64,000 nt of DNA, taken from positions 470,041 through 534,040 of the forward strand of contig NW_020289988.1 of the NCBI RefSeq assembly GCF_003144245.1. The letters are read 5' to 3'. A model generated the notes under the pieces. It was not told where the DNA came from and ran no database searches. It saw only the letters and a list, made by a program, of their open reading frames with translations. This stretch comes from Jaminaea rosea (Eukaryota; Basidiomycota; Exobasidiomycetes; Microstromatales). Below are positions 10,828-21,524 of this stretch, piece after piece. Both the position numbers and the translations under genes were made by a program. How positions within the stretch are numbered: the stretch's first letter is position 1; every line of letters begins with the position of its first letter.

Positions 10828-13044
10828 ATGCAATGGACCTCGTCAACCTCACGCCAAGGCAGCGCCAACTCTACTCCACGCCTCACACCAGCAGTCTCGG
10901 CGATTCATAGCGCCCTCGCCTCCCCCACAGCCCCACTCAGTCGCGCCGCTTCGCCCGGTCTTCTCCGTCTGCCCAATGCCAGCCAGAAGACGCCCGTCGT
11001 CGAGGTTGAAGATGATGCCTTCGCTGCTGCAACCGCCGCGGAGGATCTGCCTGGCTCTACCCCGGATATGAGCCAAGATGATGCGGGGAGCTTCCAGGCT
11101 CGACTGGCTGCGAGCTCCCCGGCTCCTCCGCTGCAGCCTACGTCTACTGCACCAGAGGCTGCGTCGAGCTCGTCATTCCCCGGCGGGAGCCTATCGCATC
11201 GACTCGGTGAGACGCTCGTCATCAGTGGCGGCTCAGGTTACAACGACCTGCTAGGCGCAACACCCGGTAACACGACGTATGTCCTACCCATCTCGGACAA
11301 TGTGAGTGCGAGAGGAGGTGCCAAGGACACCCCCGCAACGCCCCTGCTGATCCTCGCGACCTCGACGCTGGCAGGGCGGCTCCTCATCGGAAATCATCCG
11401 CACCCTCTCCGGCCCCTCGATTGGAGACATTCGCTCCCGTCTGGTCCGCCTGATCCCCCTCACCACCTCACCTCGCCTGCCCGGTCGACCTGTGCCCCCA
11501 GCGTCCAACGACGCCCTCCACGCTCTCCTCTCCTACCGCCTCCCCACCACCGGCCGCACCCGCGACATCAAAGCGGAATGGCTTGACATCCTCGAAGGGC
11601 GTCATCGCCTATGGCGGGGAATAGAAGCGGACCGCAAGGAGGTAGTACGCGGGATGCTCGTCCACTTGTCGTCGGAAATCCTCCGTCGCGCACATCGCAA
11701 CTTCAACCTTCGCGGGCTGAGCATCGGCAATGCCTTCCTCTCTGCGGCGCAAAAATTCTTTCGCTCAATACAGTCGGCCATCTTCCTCTTTTCGGCAACG
11801 ACCCTCGTGGCGGGCAGCGGGAGCAGTGTGCTCCCTTGCATCAATACGAATCATACGGCTACGATTGCGGCCGAGTTGGAGGATGGGAGTACCATAGTTG
11901 GGCAGTGTGAGATTTCTCATCCAGCGAGGCCGGCGCGCCAGGGACCAGCAGCAGCGCAAGGGGACAAGACGATGTCCCCTTGGACACTGACCGTTCCCCC
12001 CTCGGGACTGGAGACGCCTTCGTCGGTCATATTCGATCCCCTCGCCAACCTAGGCTCGGACTTGGGAGCGGCACTCTCTCGCTCACGCGTGGATCAGGGG
12101 CACCGTTGGCAGGAAGATCGCGTTGGTGCGGGGAGGAAGACGGTGGGCACGCTGCAAGACGGGCTGGAGCCGGATGACGATGATGCTGCGAGTGAGGCGG
12201 GCAATGATGGTGGCGAGGAGGACGACGATCAAGACTCGGAGGGAGAGACGAGTGCGGCTACGGGCGGAAACATCGTGTTTTCCAAGGACAAGGGAGAGGA
12301 GGTTCCGCTGCCCAGTCGTATCAAAAGTGCGTTGCGCAGCGCATGACGTCTCCCTCGATGCTGACCTTGTTCTCCCCCACCCGCACGCCGCACGCCGCGC
12401 GCCTAGATCTAGTCTACATCAACTCCTACCGCAACGTCGTCTGGCCCGCCCCGAACATGTCCTACCTCTCCTCGCTCTCGCGCTGTCGAACGCTCATCTA
12501 CTCTTGCGGCTCCCTCTACACCTCTCTCATCCCCTCGCTGGCGTTACGCGGCGTGGCCACATCCATCGCTCACTCCCCCTCGCTGCGCTACAAGATCTTG
12601 CTGCTCAACACGACGAACGATCGGGAGACGCCTGGGTATACTGCGCTGGATTTCGTGCGGGCGATTGGGCATGCGCTGAATATGAGCGATCGGCCGCACG
12701 AGGAGGAGGGGCAGGAGGAAGGGTATAAGTCGCGTGATTTTATTACCCACATCGTCTACTATCCACGAGGGGAGGTCGTGCTGGACCGGGACAAGGTGGA
12801 AGCCATGGGAATCGAGTGCGTGGCGGTGGGCGGGCACGCGAAGACAGCGCCAGCCAAGCCGCCAAAGTTCACCGAAGAGGACGTGCGATGGGCCCTGGAC
12901 CGGATCGTACGGGAAGCCCCGCCGCCACCCACCAATGCAGGGAGTCGACGACCGAGCATCACAGGCGAGGCGGCCGCCCCTTCACCGTCACCATCATCAC
13001 CGCGTCATCGGATGGAAGGCTTCACCTACTTGACGCTCAACTAG
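10828..13044 (+). CDS. CofD/UPF0052 family protein (YNL011C-like)
   Basis: Three exons join in frame, 10828-11301, 11375-12326 and 12407-13044, giving 687 aa. After a Ser/Ala-rich N-terminus of about 125 residues comes the nucleotide-like binding start of the CofD fold, LVISGGSGYNDL. Later regions match the fungal relatives of yeast YNL011C: LVYINSYRNVVWPAPNM, LIYSCGSLYTSLIPSLAL and ILLLNTTNDRET. In archaea and mycobacteria CofD transfers phospholactate in F420 synthesis; fungi are not known to make F420, so the fungal substrate is unknown. A long acidic insertion (about residues 390-450) precedes the second intron. The coding end overlaps the convergent amidohydrolase end by 8 bp. Confidence 0.85.
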
Positions 13045-14904
13045 CGTCACGCTTCCACGCCCTCTTCCCTGCAATCCACGTCTCCTCGACGCGCGCGGTC
13101 ACCAGGCCCTCTCCACCCCCTTGCGCAATGACATCCACGTCCAGTATCGCAAAATCGGCATACATCCCCGCCTCGAGCCTGCCCACCTTGTCCTCCGCAC
13201 GACAGGCATAAGCCCCACCCCTCGTGGCACCCTGCACGGCCTCGAGCAGCGGGAGGGCCCACTGCGGCTCCGTCGGCGGGAGGCTGGCATCGCGAGGCGC
13301 CTTGCGCGTCTGGGCGACGTACAAATTCTCTAGCGCGCTATAGGCTGTAGTGGGCGCGTCGGTACCCAGCGCCAGCTTGACGCCTTGCTGGAGAAAGTCA
13401 GAATATGCATACGCTCTTGTGCAGCGTTGGTGTGGGTCCTTCTCTCCACCGAGCTGGGCGCGCCAGTTTCCCTGAACAGAGGGGCAAGCATGCACGGGCT
13501 GGATCGACGCAATGACCCCCAGCTGCGCAAGGCGGGGCACGCTTGCCGCGCGTGTGAGCTCGAGGTGCTCGATGCGATGTCTTCTAACGCCCTCGACTCG
13601 CGGGCCATTGGAGCGCACGGCCGCCTCTATGCCGTCGAGGGCGTTGTCCACGGCCAAGTCGCCTATGGCGTGGATGGCGAGCTGGAGGTCCAGTGAGTCG
13701 GCGAGGATGCAGACGGGTGCGAGGCGGGAGAGGGGCCAGATGGGCTGCGTTAAGCGGCCTGAGGCGTAGGGTTGGTGGAGAGCGGCGGTGCATGAGTCCT
13801 GGTGGGGCGGGGCGAGGCGGGACGAGGGAGGGAGTATCAGCTTGACCACGCATACATCGCCGCGCCTCAGCACCCACAATCACGCCATCCCCAATGATCT
13901 TGATGCCCGTGATGCGCAACCAGTCCGTACACCCCTCTGCCTCCAGCTCGGCCTGAAGCTCTTTTGCCCTCCGCACCTGCTTCACATCCTCTTCCTGCGT
14001 CCCCGTCGGCTGGACGAGCCAATGTGCCACAACCCTGCAGGGCAACCTGCCCCCTCTCTCCCTACATATCCCACGCAACAGCCGCAGATCGTCCTCATTC
14101 ATGGCCATATCCACGACTGTCCCGACTCCCTGCTCGAGCCAGGAGTGTAGAGCGCGTAGCAGCGTGGCAGAACGTTGCGCATCGGTGTAGAGGCGGGGAA
14201 GGTGGGACCAGACGTACGTGAAATGAGCGGATTCCTCGAGGACGCCAGAGGGGAAATCGATGCTACCCCCGGGCGGTGCAGGCGTGTCCGGGGTGATGCC
14301 GAGGGAGGACAGGGCGGCCGTGGAGAGCCAGCTCTGCGTGCGTGCGGGCGTGCGGATGTGCAAGAGGAGGCAGTTAGCTACGTCAGCTGCTCTCACGGCG
14401 GGCTACGCGTCTCACGCTATGCAAATCCCTCGCCTCAACGACGATCCCGACTTTGCCCCCTTCACTGCATTCATCCAACCATTCCCTCCTCATGCCATCT
14501 TCACGCCCACGTCCAAGCATCTGTGGAACGAATCGTTTTGCCTGGATACGCAGCACCTCCCCCCGGTCCCCACCAGCAGCAGCAATGCCATCTCTCAACC
14601 GTCCTTGTATCTCCTCGAGTGAGGAGCACCCATCCAGATCCACCTTCTCCAGGCCGACGCCCTGCAGGGATATGTGGACGTGCGAGTCAAGAAAGGTAGG
14701 GAGGAGGAAGCGATTTCGAAGGTCGACAGTCTGGGTTTCGGAGAAGGCGACAGCTTGGGATCGCACCGCGTCCTCATCGCCTACTGCGAGGATCTTACCG
14801 GAGGAAGGGTCGCATAGGATGGCTTGACCCTGCAGTGATGGGGAGGATGGGGAGGAGCCCGTGTAGATTGGGCCGTTGATGAAGAGGAGATGTGGGGAGG
14901 ACAT
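13037..14904 (-). CDS. Amidohydrolase, YtcJ-like (Amidohydro_3)
   Basis: Metal-dependent hydrolase of the amidohydrolase superfamily, substrate unknown. Three exons join in frame, 14904-14416, 14333-13878 and 13798-13037, giving 568 aa, usual for the subfamily. The strand-1 metal motif is DSHVHIS, the following family-typical W is in LHSSWLS (across intron 1), and later metal or catalytic sites are HAIGD, HRIEHLEL and GTDAP. The C-terminus VGRLEAGMYADFAILD is the usual cap strand. There is no signal peptide and the location is probably cytosolic. The start gives MSSPHLLFINGPIYTG, the normal beginning of this family. Its stop lies inside the coding end of the CofD-like gene. Confidence 0.9.
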
Positions 14905-15147
14905 GGCGGCGGCGACGACGACGACGACGACGAGTGGCGGGGTCAAGAGGGAAGAGGGACGAAGCGTGAAGCGCGAAGCGCCGGCGCACGGCGCACGCGA
15001 CATCAACTCAACGGCAACGACGGCGGTCGGAGTCACGCCGCGCCGCCTCAAAGTGGAGAACAACACTTTCGCTGCGCCACGTGGGGCAGAGGCTACATCG
15101 AATGAACGCGAACGACGCAAAGAGGGAGAGAAATGCTCATTTAGTTC

Positions 15148-17516
15148 TCACGCCTTGCCCCTCGCGCCACCACTCGCCATCGCTTCACCCTCGACTGCAT
15201 CGTAGAAGCCGTCCGACGAAAGTTGGAAGCCTGTGTACGGGCAGTGTGCGGGCGAGGCGTCAGTCAAGAGAGGAGAGGATGAGGGCGAGGTAGCGCCCGC
15301 GTCTGCAGCTTGAGCGCACTCACCACTGCTCTCCCACCCATCCATGCTCGCCTCTTCTTCGCGGGCTTTGCGTCTTCTTTCCTCGTCCACTGGATCACTG
15401 ACAGCGAGAGGGTGCGACCCCTTGGCGACTGACGGGGTAGGCGGCGCGACGAATAGAGGCCTGCCCTCCGCCTCCGCCTCCTCCTGATCATTCATCGCAA
15501 CGCGACTATATCCCTTGCCCTGCCCCTCCTCCTCCTCGCCATCCTCTCCACGCAAGCCCTGCTCCTCCCTTTGCTCCTTGCGCTTCAAGCTGCGATACTT
15601 GATGTAGTTGTACGCCGCAATCCCGCCTATGGCTATGCAGAGGCCCGTGATATTTACGGGTGTGAGGCGATCGTCGAATATGACCGAGGCGAGGATGACT
15701 GTTAGGACTTCTTTGAGGATGCCGGCCACGGAGAGGGTCACGACCGAGGTGCGTTGGATCAGGCTGTGAGGGCGGGAAGGAGCAGGCCTCGCTCGTATCA
15801 GTTTCGGATCTTCACTCTCCCTCTAAGCCCTCTTCTCCCCGCGCGTACGTACGCATACTCGCTCAGGCTCATGCAGAAGGCGAGAAAGCCAGGGAAGAGG
15901 ATCATGGCGAGTGTCTTGATGAGGTGCCAAAGCCCATTGTGGAAGCCTTCGGAAGCAAAGATTGCTCCCCAGCTCTCAACGATGCTGGAGGTGACGAGGA
16001 GGAGGAGGGCCATGGGCGGGCAGAGCCAGAAGATTGTGGCGACTGGATTGTTCATGCCGAGCTTCTCCCTGGGGGGCGAGAGTGAGGAGCATGAGGGAGG
16101 GGAGCAGTCAGTGGGGGGAGCAAGTGGGCGGGTAGACGGAGGGCTCGCGGTACGCACTTCTCTAGCAGCATCTGCGTGAGAGCCCAGCGCAAGCCGCCCA
16201 TGCATGATGCGAGGAGCACCTGGACCGCTCCAATGACCACCAGCTCCGTCTCGGCGGAAACCATCATGATGACCTGCGTGCGTGAAGCAGATCAGCCTTG
16301 AGCTGACAGCGTACCCATTCGGGGTTCCTCGGCCCGCAACTCACCCCAACGGTGATGATGATGATGACGGCCACGAGATTCCACCTCAGTTTCTCCAGCT
16401 TGAAGAGAAAGGCGAACAAGAGCACAAAGACGAGGTTGGACGACTTGCACATCGTGTAGAGGGTGAGGGTAATGCTCTTTAGCGACGTGTTGGACAGGCC
16501 GATATCCAGCGCCGTGGCTAGGGCGCAAGGGAAGACCTTTGATCTGCGGGCGGGAGTCCTCAGCATTCAACACGGGCTATCCCCCGCCTCTCATTGCGCG
16601 CACTCACATCCAATCCTTCCCACTGGGCCTCCTTCGTCTCCCGTTCGGCTGCCGCGGTATCAGCTCGACGTTGCCGTTGCGGTCGAAGAGGGCGAGGAGG
16701 GAGGCGGCGATGCTGAACTGGACTATCATGTGTATCGAGGTGACGAAGATCGGGTAGGGCAGAACGCGTTTTGATGGGTCAAACCTGCGCGCGTGGTGCG
16801 GGGGGATTGCGAGAGGCGGTGAGTCGAGGGGAAGGAGGTGCTAGGGGACGTCGAGGCAGACGTACATCCACTTGTTGTAGACCGAGATGAGCCTGCGCGC
16901 GAGGGGTGCGATTAGCGAGATGTTTCAGCTGCGAGCGAGCGTTGCATGCTCACATTGAGAAGAAGTCTGAGCACCACAACGCAGCAAGCAGGGTTCAGCC
17001 ATCGTCCCGCTTCTCTCACCCTCTTCACGCGCACTTACACCAGCTCAATATCAACGCCCCCACCACGACGCCCCGTTTCCAGAATTCCTCCTGCGTCTTG
17101 ATCCTACTCGGCTGAGCTAACATCCTAATCTCCTCCGGCTCCCTCCTCAACAAATGGCTCGCAGAGCGCAACAGTGGAGTGGATCTCTCCGGCTGGTCGT
17201 AAGGGTACTGCGGGGGAAGACGTAGCCGACCGCCAGAGAGGCTCTCCTCTTCGTCTCTATACCGCGAGGTTGACGAGGAAGATGCTGCCACTGCTTGCGC
17301 CGCCGCGTTTGGCGCCTTGGGACGGTCCATCGAAGAAGCTCGCGGAGGAGGACGAGCAGCCTTGCGCTCGCTGCGCAGTCGTCGTGAGGACGACGAGGAA
17401 GAGGAGGAGGAAGATGCTGAGCCTTCTGCCGAGGACGACGAATCCTGCGAGTCTCGCCCAATGGAGTGATGCGGCGCCTCCCTACCTGACGGCGGGTAGG
17501 AGGACGACGGGGTCAT
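15148..17516 (-). CDS. Nucleotide-sugar/TPT-family transporter, SLC35C2-like
   Basis: Multi-pass drug/metabolite-superfamily transporter, probably Golgi, related to SLC35C2 and yeast Ymd8. Nine exons can be joined in frame to 582 aa: 17516-17039, 16966-16954, 16892-16866, 16784-16608, 16543-16345, 16273-16158, 16068-15853, then 15763 to about 15330 and about 15236 to 15148. The N-terminus is Ser-rich and cytosolic. Membrane segments include WYFFSMLISVYNKWMF, YPIFVTSIHMIVQF, LDIGLSNTSLKSITLTLYTM and ELVVIGAVQVLLASCM. The TPT motif SLKSITLTLYTMCKSS is clear. Exons 2 and 3 are only 13 and 27 nt. The last intron (93 nt) is a stop-free multiple of three, so retention would leave the frame open. 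Confidence 0.85.
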
Positions 17517-17934
17517 CGAGTGGAGCTGCGACACGACGTCGCGATGAGGAGGATGAAAGGGCGTAGCGCGGCGTGGCGTGGACAAAGGAAAGGAAAGTGC
17601 AGCGCAAGAGCAACAGAAGCACAAAGGCGCCCACTTGATTGTGCTTGCGCCGCCGCCGCCGCCGGGCCGAGCTTGACCCCCGTCGTCCCCTTGTCTCTGT
17701 CCCTCGTCCGCGCGTCCGCCCGTCTCTTGGCTCACACACGCGCAGCAGGGATGGCTCGTGCGCTGCAGGGGCGCTGAAGCAAGAGGAAAGCATCGCAGCA
17801 TCGCTCGCAGCATTGCGATTCTAATACAAAAAAAAAAGCAGACGAGTACGAAGGATAGCTAAAGTTCCGTCAAGGAAGGAGCACGTGTATACGCGAAGGG
17901 ATGGCTGGGGGTATATTCTCGCTCGCCGCGCTGC
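17517..17934. other. Intergenic: transporter promoter and LtrA 3' flank
   Basis: Region of 418 bp. It contains a short A tract near 17826-17837 just downstream of the transporter promoter and a CCG-rich stretch near 17650. No coding-like frame seen. Confidence 0.5.
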
Positions 17935-20609
17935 TCAAAGCGCCAGCAGTGCCCACCGCTGCGCCGCATCGTTATGGTCCTTGATCTCCATCTGTCCAAT
18001 CTCTCCCTCTATCCCGACATCCTCATCACCGCGCTCGTCCCCTCCCAGATCAGCATAGTAGTGCCAGCTGGAACGCCTGTCGAGCTTGATGGCCGACGTG
18101 TACGGGTTGATGACGCGGCCCAGTGCGTGATCGGGCGAGGTGATGTAATTTTCGTGCTCCCCAGCCGCTGAGACGCCCTTCTCATCCACGTCGGGCGTAC
18201 CAGCTTCCTCACGCTTCTCGCGCGTAGGCATCGGCTCGAGATGGAACGACGTGTTCAACAGCTTGGCGATAACGCTCGCGCTACGCGATCTCCTCCTCTT
18301 GTGCGTCTCCTCCTTTTGCCTCGCGTAGTACTTCTCCGCCTTCAACGGATCGTACCGACGTCCAACGGCGCCGAGCTTGCCAAAAGTCTCGCTGGCCACG
18401 AGTCCAACGAGGAGGACGGCGTACGCCGTGAGGAAGTGGGTGTTGGGCATCTCCTCGTTGAGCGGGATGACGGCGAACCCGGCGCTCACAACGAAGCGGA
18501 GGGCGATGCGCGCATGGTAGGGCCACTTTGCGCTACCTGCCTTGTCGAGGTTCTTGTGCAGTAACCCCAGGATGGCAATCACGCCCAGAGAGGTGGCCAT
18601 GGACCCGCCAAAGAACCATCGAACACCTTCCTTGGAGTGAACCTCGTGGATGAGGCCAGGTAGGGCAGAGGACATGAGGATGAGGGAGCCCGTGAGGACA
18701 AAGTGAGCAAGGTTGAAGCTGATGGCCGTGAATGGGTTGCGACGCAGTGCGTGCACGAAGCAGCGGGAGCCATCCGCGTCAAAGTAGAGCCAGATGAGGG
18801 TGAATCCCACGATGACGGCGAGGACGGATCGCCCGTACTCCTGGCTCAAGCCGAGGGAGTCGGGTTCCGCCTTGAACGTCGCGTTGAGGATAGACTCGCC
18901 GATGACTAGCAGCGTGAAGAGGAGGGAGCGCTCCATGCTGTGCTCGACGCTCGTGACGGGAATGAACGTGTCCCCCGAATGGCCGTGACGTTTGGCCCTG
19001 CCATGCCAGAACTGCATCGTGTACGAGATGCCGAACCGGAAGAGGATGTCGCAGACTATGCCGGCGACGAGGAGCCAAAGGAGCATGGCCGGGTCGGCGA
19101 CAGGGATGGCAGGGATGGGCAAGTAGATGGCTGCGAGGCAGACGGTGGGCACGATGCTCAGCCACAGGGAACGGCGGAAGCGCGGGAGGGCAATTCCGTA
19201 GACGAAGAGGAGGAGGACCTTCAAGAGTTTGGAGGCGAGATTGAAGACGCCTGCTGCGATGATAGCCGAGAGATACCCCTCTGCAAACCAGAGGCCCGTT
19301 TTGCCTAGAGGTACGGCGAGGAGGGGCAACGACTCGTCGCCGGCGCCGTGAGCGAGGTGAGGGGAGGATTCGGAGGAGGACTCGGCGAGGGTGAGGAGGG
19401 CCATTCCTTCGGGCACGATGCCCTTGTGCTCGCTGATGATTTCGACGGCGGTTGCGTTGGCTGTGTACCCCTGTGTGGCGGCGGAGGCGGCGGCGAGGGA
19501 GATGATGAGGTGCGGTGATGAGAGATGGGGACGTGCGGCGATGAGAGATGGGGAGGTGAAGCGATGAGAGATGGGGAGGTGCGGCGATGAGAGATGGGAA
19601 GGTCAGTCTCAAGCAGCGCTTCCAGATGAGCGCGCGCTACTCACGATGAGGAGAAGCATCTGGAGGAGCAGGTAGAGGCGACACCACACGTCGTCGAGGC
19701 CAGAGGTATTGATGTAGGAGCGCACGTCGAGCGCCACGCTGTATGCTGGGTAGTAAATGAGTGCGAACTTGAGGAGCTGGAGAGCGCGACCTGACTCGGC
19801 TTCACCCAGGCCGTCTGCGAGTTGGTGGATGATGCCCTGCGCGTGCGGCGAGAGAGAGGACGTGGTGAGCAACCTCGCAGCTCGCAGCAGACGGCCTGTC
19901 ATGTCGTGTGGCTGCCACGCTCACTCACCACAAAGCACAAGTCGAAGAAGAGCTCGAACCGCGAGCTTTCCCTCTCAAATTTTTCGCGATAGATGCGCCC
20001 ATCGCTGAGGAATTGACGAATCACCGGCCGGCGAAAGAGGTGGCTCAGGCGAATAGGCTGCTGCTCGTCGTACACTTCAATGAAGGACACGGCCGGTGCC
20101 CCATCCTGGCTACCGGGCTTCTTGCGCCTGCCGTGTGCGAGCTGAAAGATCTCCGACTCGTCGCGCACTTGCTGCTGCTGGCTGTGGTGTTGTGGGTGGT
20201 TGTAGGCTTGCGCTGATGAGGCAGATGAGGAGGACGTAGGCTGAAGGGGGGCGGGGGAGGGTCGCACCACCTCCTCGGGTTCGGCAGTCATCTTCTCCGT
20301 GTCTGGAAGCATAGCCTTGCCCACCTTCTCGTCGCTCACGGTGCTGTTGTCAGTATCGCTTCTCTTGGGGGCGGGTGCGGGCTCGTCCTCGTAGTTGAGG
20401 GAGGCGGGTCGAGGCGGGGTCGAGTCGATGGTATCCTCGTGGTGTGCGTGGTTCGCGTGGGCGTGGTGGACGCGGTATCGTGTCTCGACGAGGGGATAGT
20501 CTGGCTCTCGTCGTGCGTGAAAGTTGCCAACGAGGTTCGGGTCCTCGATCAGGGCGCTGTCCTGGCGACGAGGCGAACGCCCAGGGTCGGCGTTGGTATT
20601 GTTGCTCAT
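17935..20609 (-). CDS. Low-temperature-requirement A (LtrA) family membrane protein
   Basis: Integral membrane protein of the LtrA family, first named in Listeria and scattered through fungi; molecular function unknown. Three exons join in frame, 20609-19929, 19836-19645 and 19470-17935, giving 802 aa. The cytosolic N-terminus (about 200 residues) is rich in His, Pro and Ser. The LtrA signature is RFELFFDLCFVGIIHQLAD. At least eight hydrophobic segments follow, for example LYLLLQMLLLIGYTANATAV, LLWLLVAGIVCDILFRFGI and AVIVGFTLIWLYFDADG. Bacterial members are about 380 aa, so roughly half of this protein is fungal extension. Intron 2 contains a minisatellite. Functional guesses (cold tolerance) rest on the family name only. 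Confidence 0.87.
19507..19602. repeat. Intronic minisatellite, about 23-26 bp unit x4
   Basis: Four imperfect copies of GATGAGAGATGGGGAGGTG plus a short GCGGC-type linker lie inside intron 2 of the LtrA-family gene. They show as CCCATCTCTCATCGC in the transcript sense. Confidence 0.85.
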
Positions 20610-20986
20610 AGCGGCGTCGAGCTGGCGAAGGGAGTGGCAGGAGGTCCGAGTCAGGCTGGCACAGGACGGCGCGTGGAGTCAGCGGCGTGGTAGCAAAGGT
20701 AGGATGGGGGAGGTGTGGGAGCAAAGGTAAGATGGAAAGGCCGGGGGGCGCGCGGGGGGAACGGGAAACGGACACGAACGGGCAGAAGGGGTGGTGATTA
20801 TGAAGGTGAGATTGAGAGATCGAGAAGGAGATTGAGCGGGGGGGTGCAGCAGCCCTTGACCAAGGCTGTGCGTGCTTGCGTGCGTGCATGCGTGCAACTA
20901 GGCAATTTTTGGCATCGTAAAGACAGGAGGAGGAGAGTGAGGAGCAACACCCGCACACAGACGCGGAGAGAGAGGAAAGCTCCGAC

Positions 20987-21034
<48 letters not shown>

Positions 21035-21524
21035 TTCGAGATTCGAGTGTTGGACCGACCGGACTCTGGATGCTCTGGCTCTTCTGGCTCGACTCGATCG
21101 CGGACCCACAGGGGGGCGCGCGCCCACTCACGACTGGGGCTTGGCGCGCTGCTGCCTGATTTCTCACGGACATTGGGCGCTCAATCTCACGGGCATTGAA
21201 TTAGCGTTGCGGGTAGGCGAAGAAGACGGGAAGGCTAATCGTGGAAGGCGTAGAGCACCCAGAGACTGGGAAGAGATCCAAGTCACAATCAGGCTAGCAC
21301 GAAGGATGAGGGCAGGGGTGAAAGATCATTCACCCGCTCGAGCTAGCAGAGGGAGTGAGCACGATGCGATCCCGCTAGCAGGGCGAGGTAGCGAGCGATG
21401 CCACCCTTCGCTTCGCAATGAGATAGGGCAGCTAGCATGCGATGGCATTAAATGGCTCTGATAGCTGCCTCGTTCCCTAACGCCGCCATAGCACCCGTCT
21501 ATCCCCGCCGCACTCGCCCCGCCG
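20610..21524. other. Large intergenic region upstream of the LtrA gene
   Basis: About 915 bp between the LtrA start and the CCT2 stop (both minus strand). It holds a CCG trinucleotide tract (20988-21033), TGCGTGCG repeats near 20872-20893 and four GCTAGC palindromes at about 21293, 21342, 21374 and 21431. Open frames present are Arg- or Gly-homopolymer products of the CCG tract and do not look like genes. Confidence 0.55.
20988..21033. repeat. CCG trinucleotide repeat (about 15 units)
   Basis: Uninterrupted CCG/GCC repeat about 380-425 bp upstream of the LtrA-family start. Probable microsatellite. Confidence 0.9.

Noticed and set aside
12327-12406. Frameshift in the CofD-like gene near 12340
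   Set aside because: An 80-nt intron (GTGCGTTG to GCGCCTAG) joins RIK to NLVYINSY in frame and restores the conserved motif, so no mutation is needed.
20898-21173. Minus-strand open frame with long Arg or Gly runs
   Set aside because: It is a translation of the CCG repeat in other frames and has no coding character.
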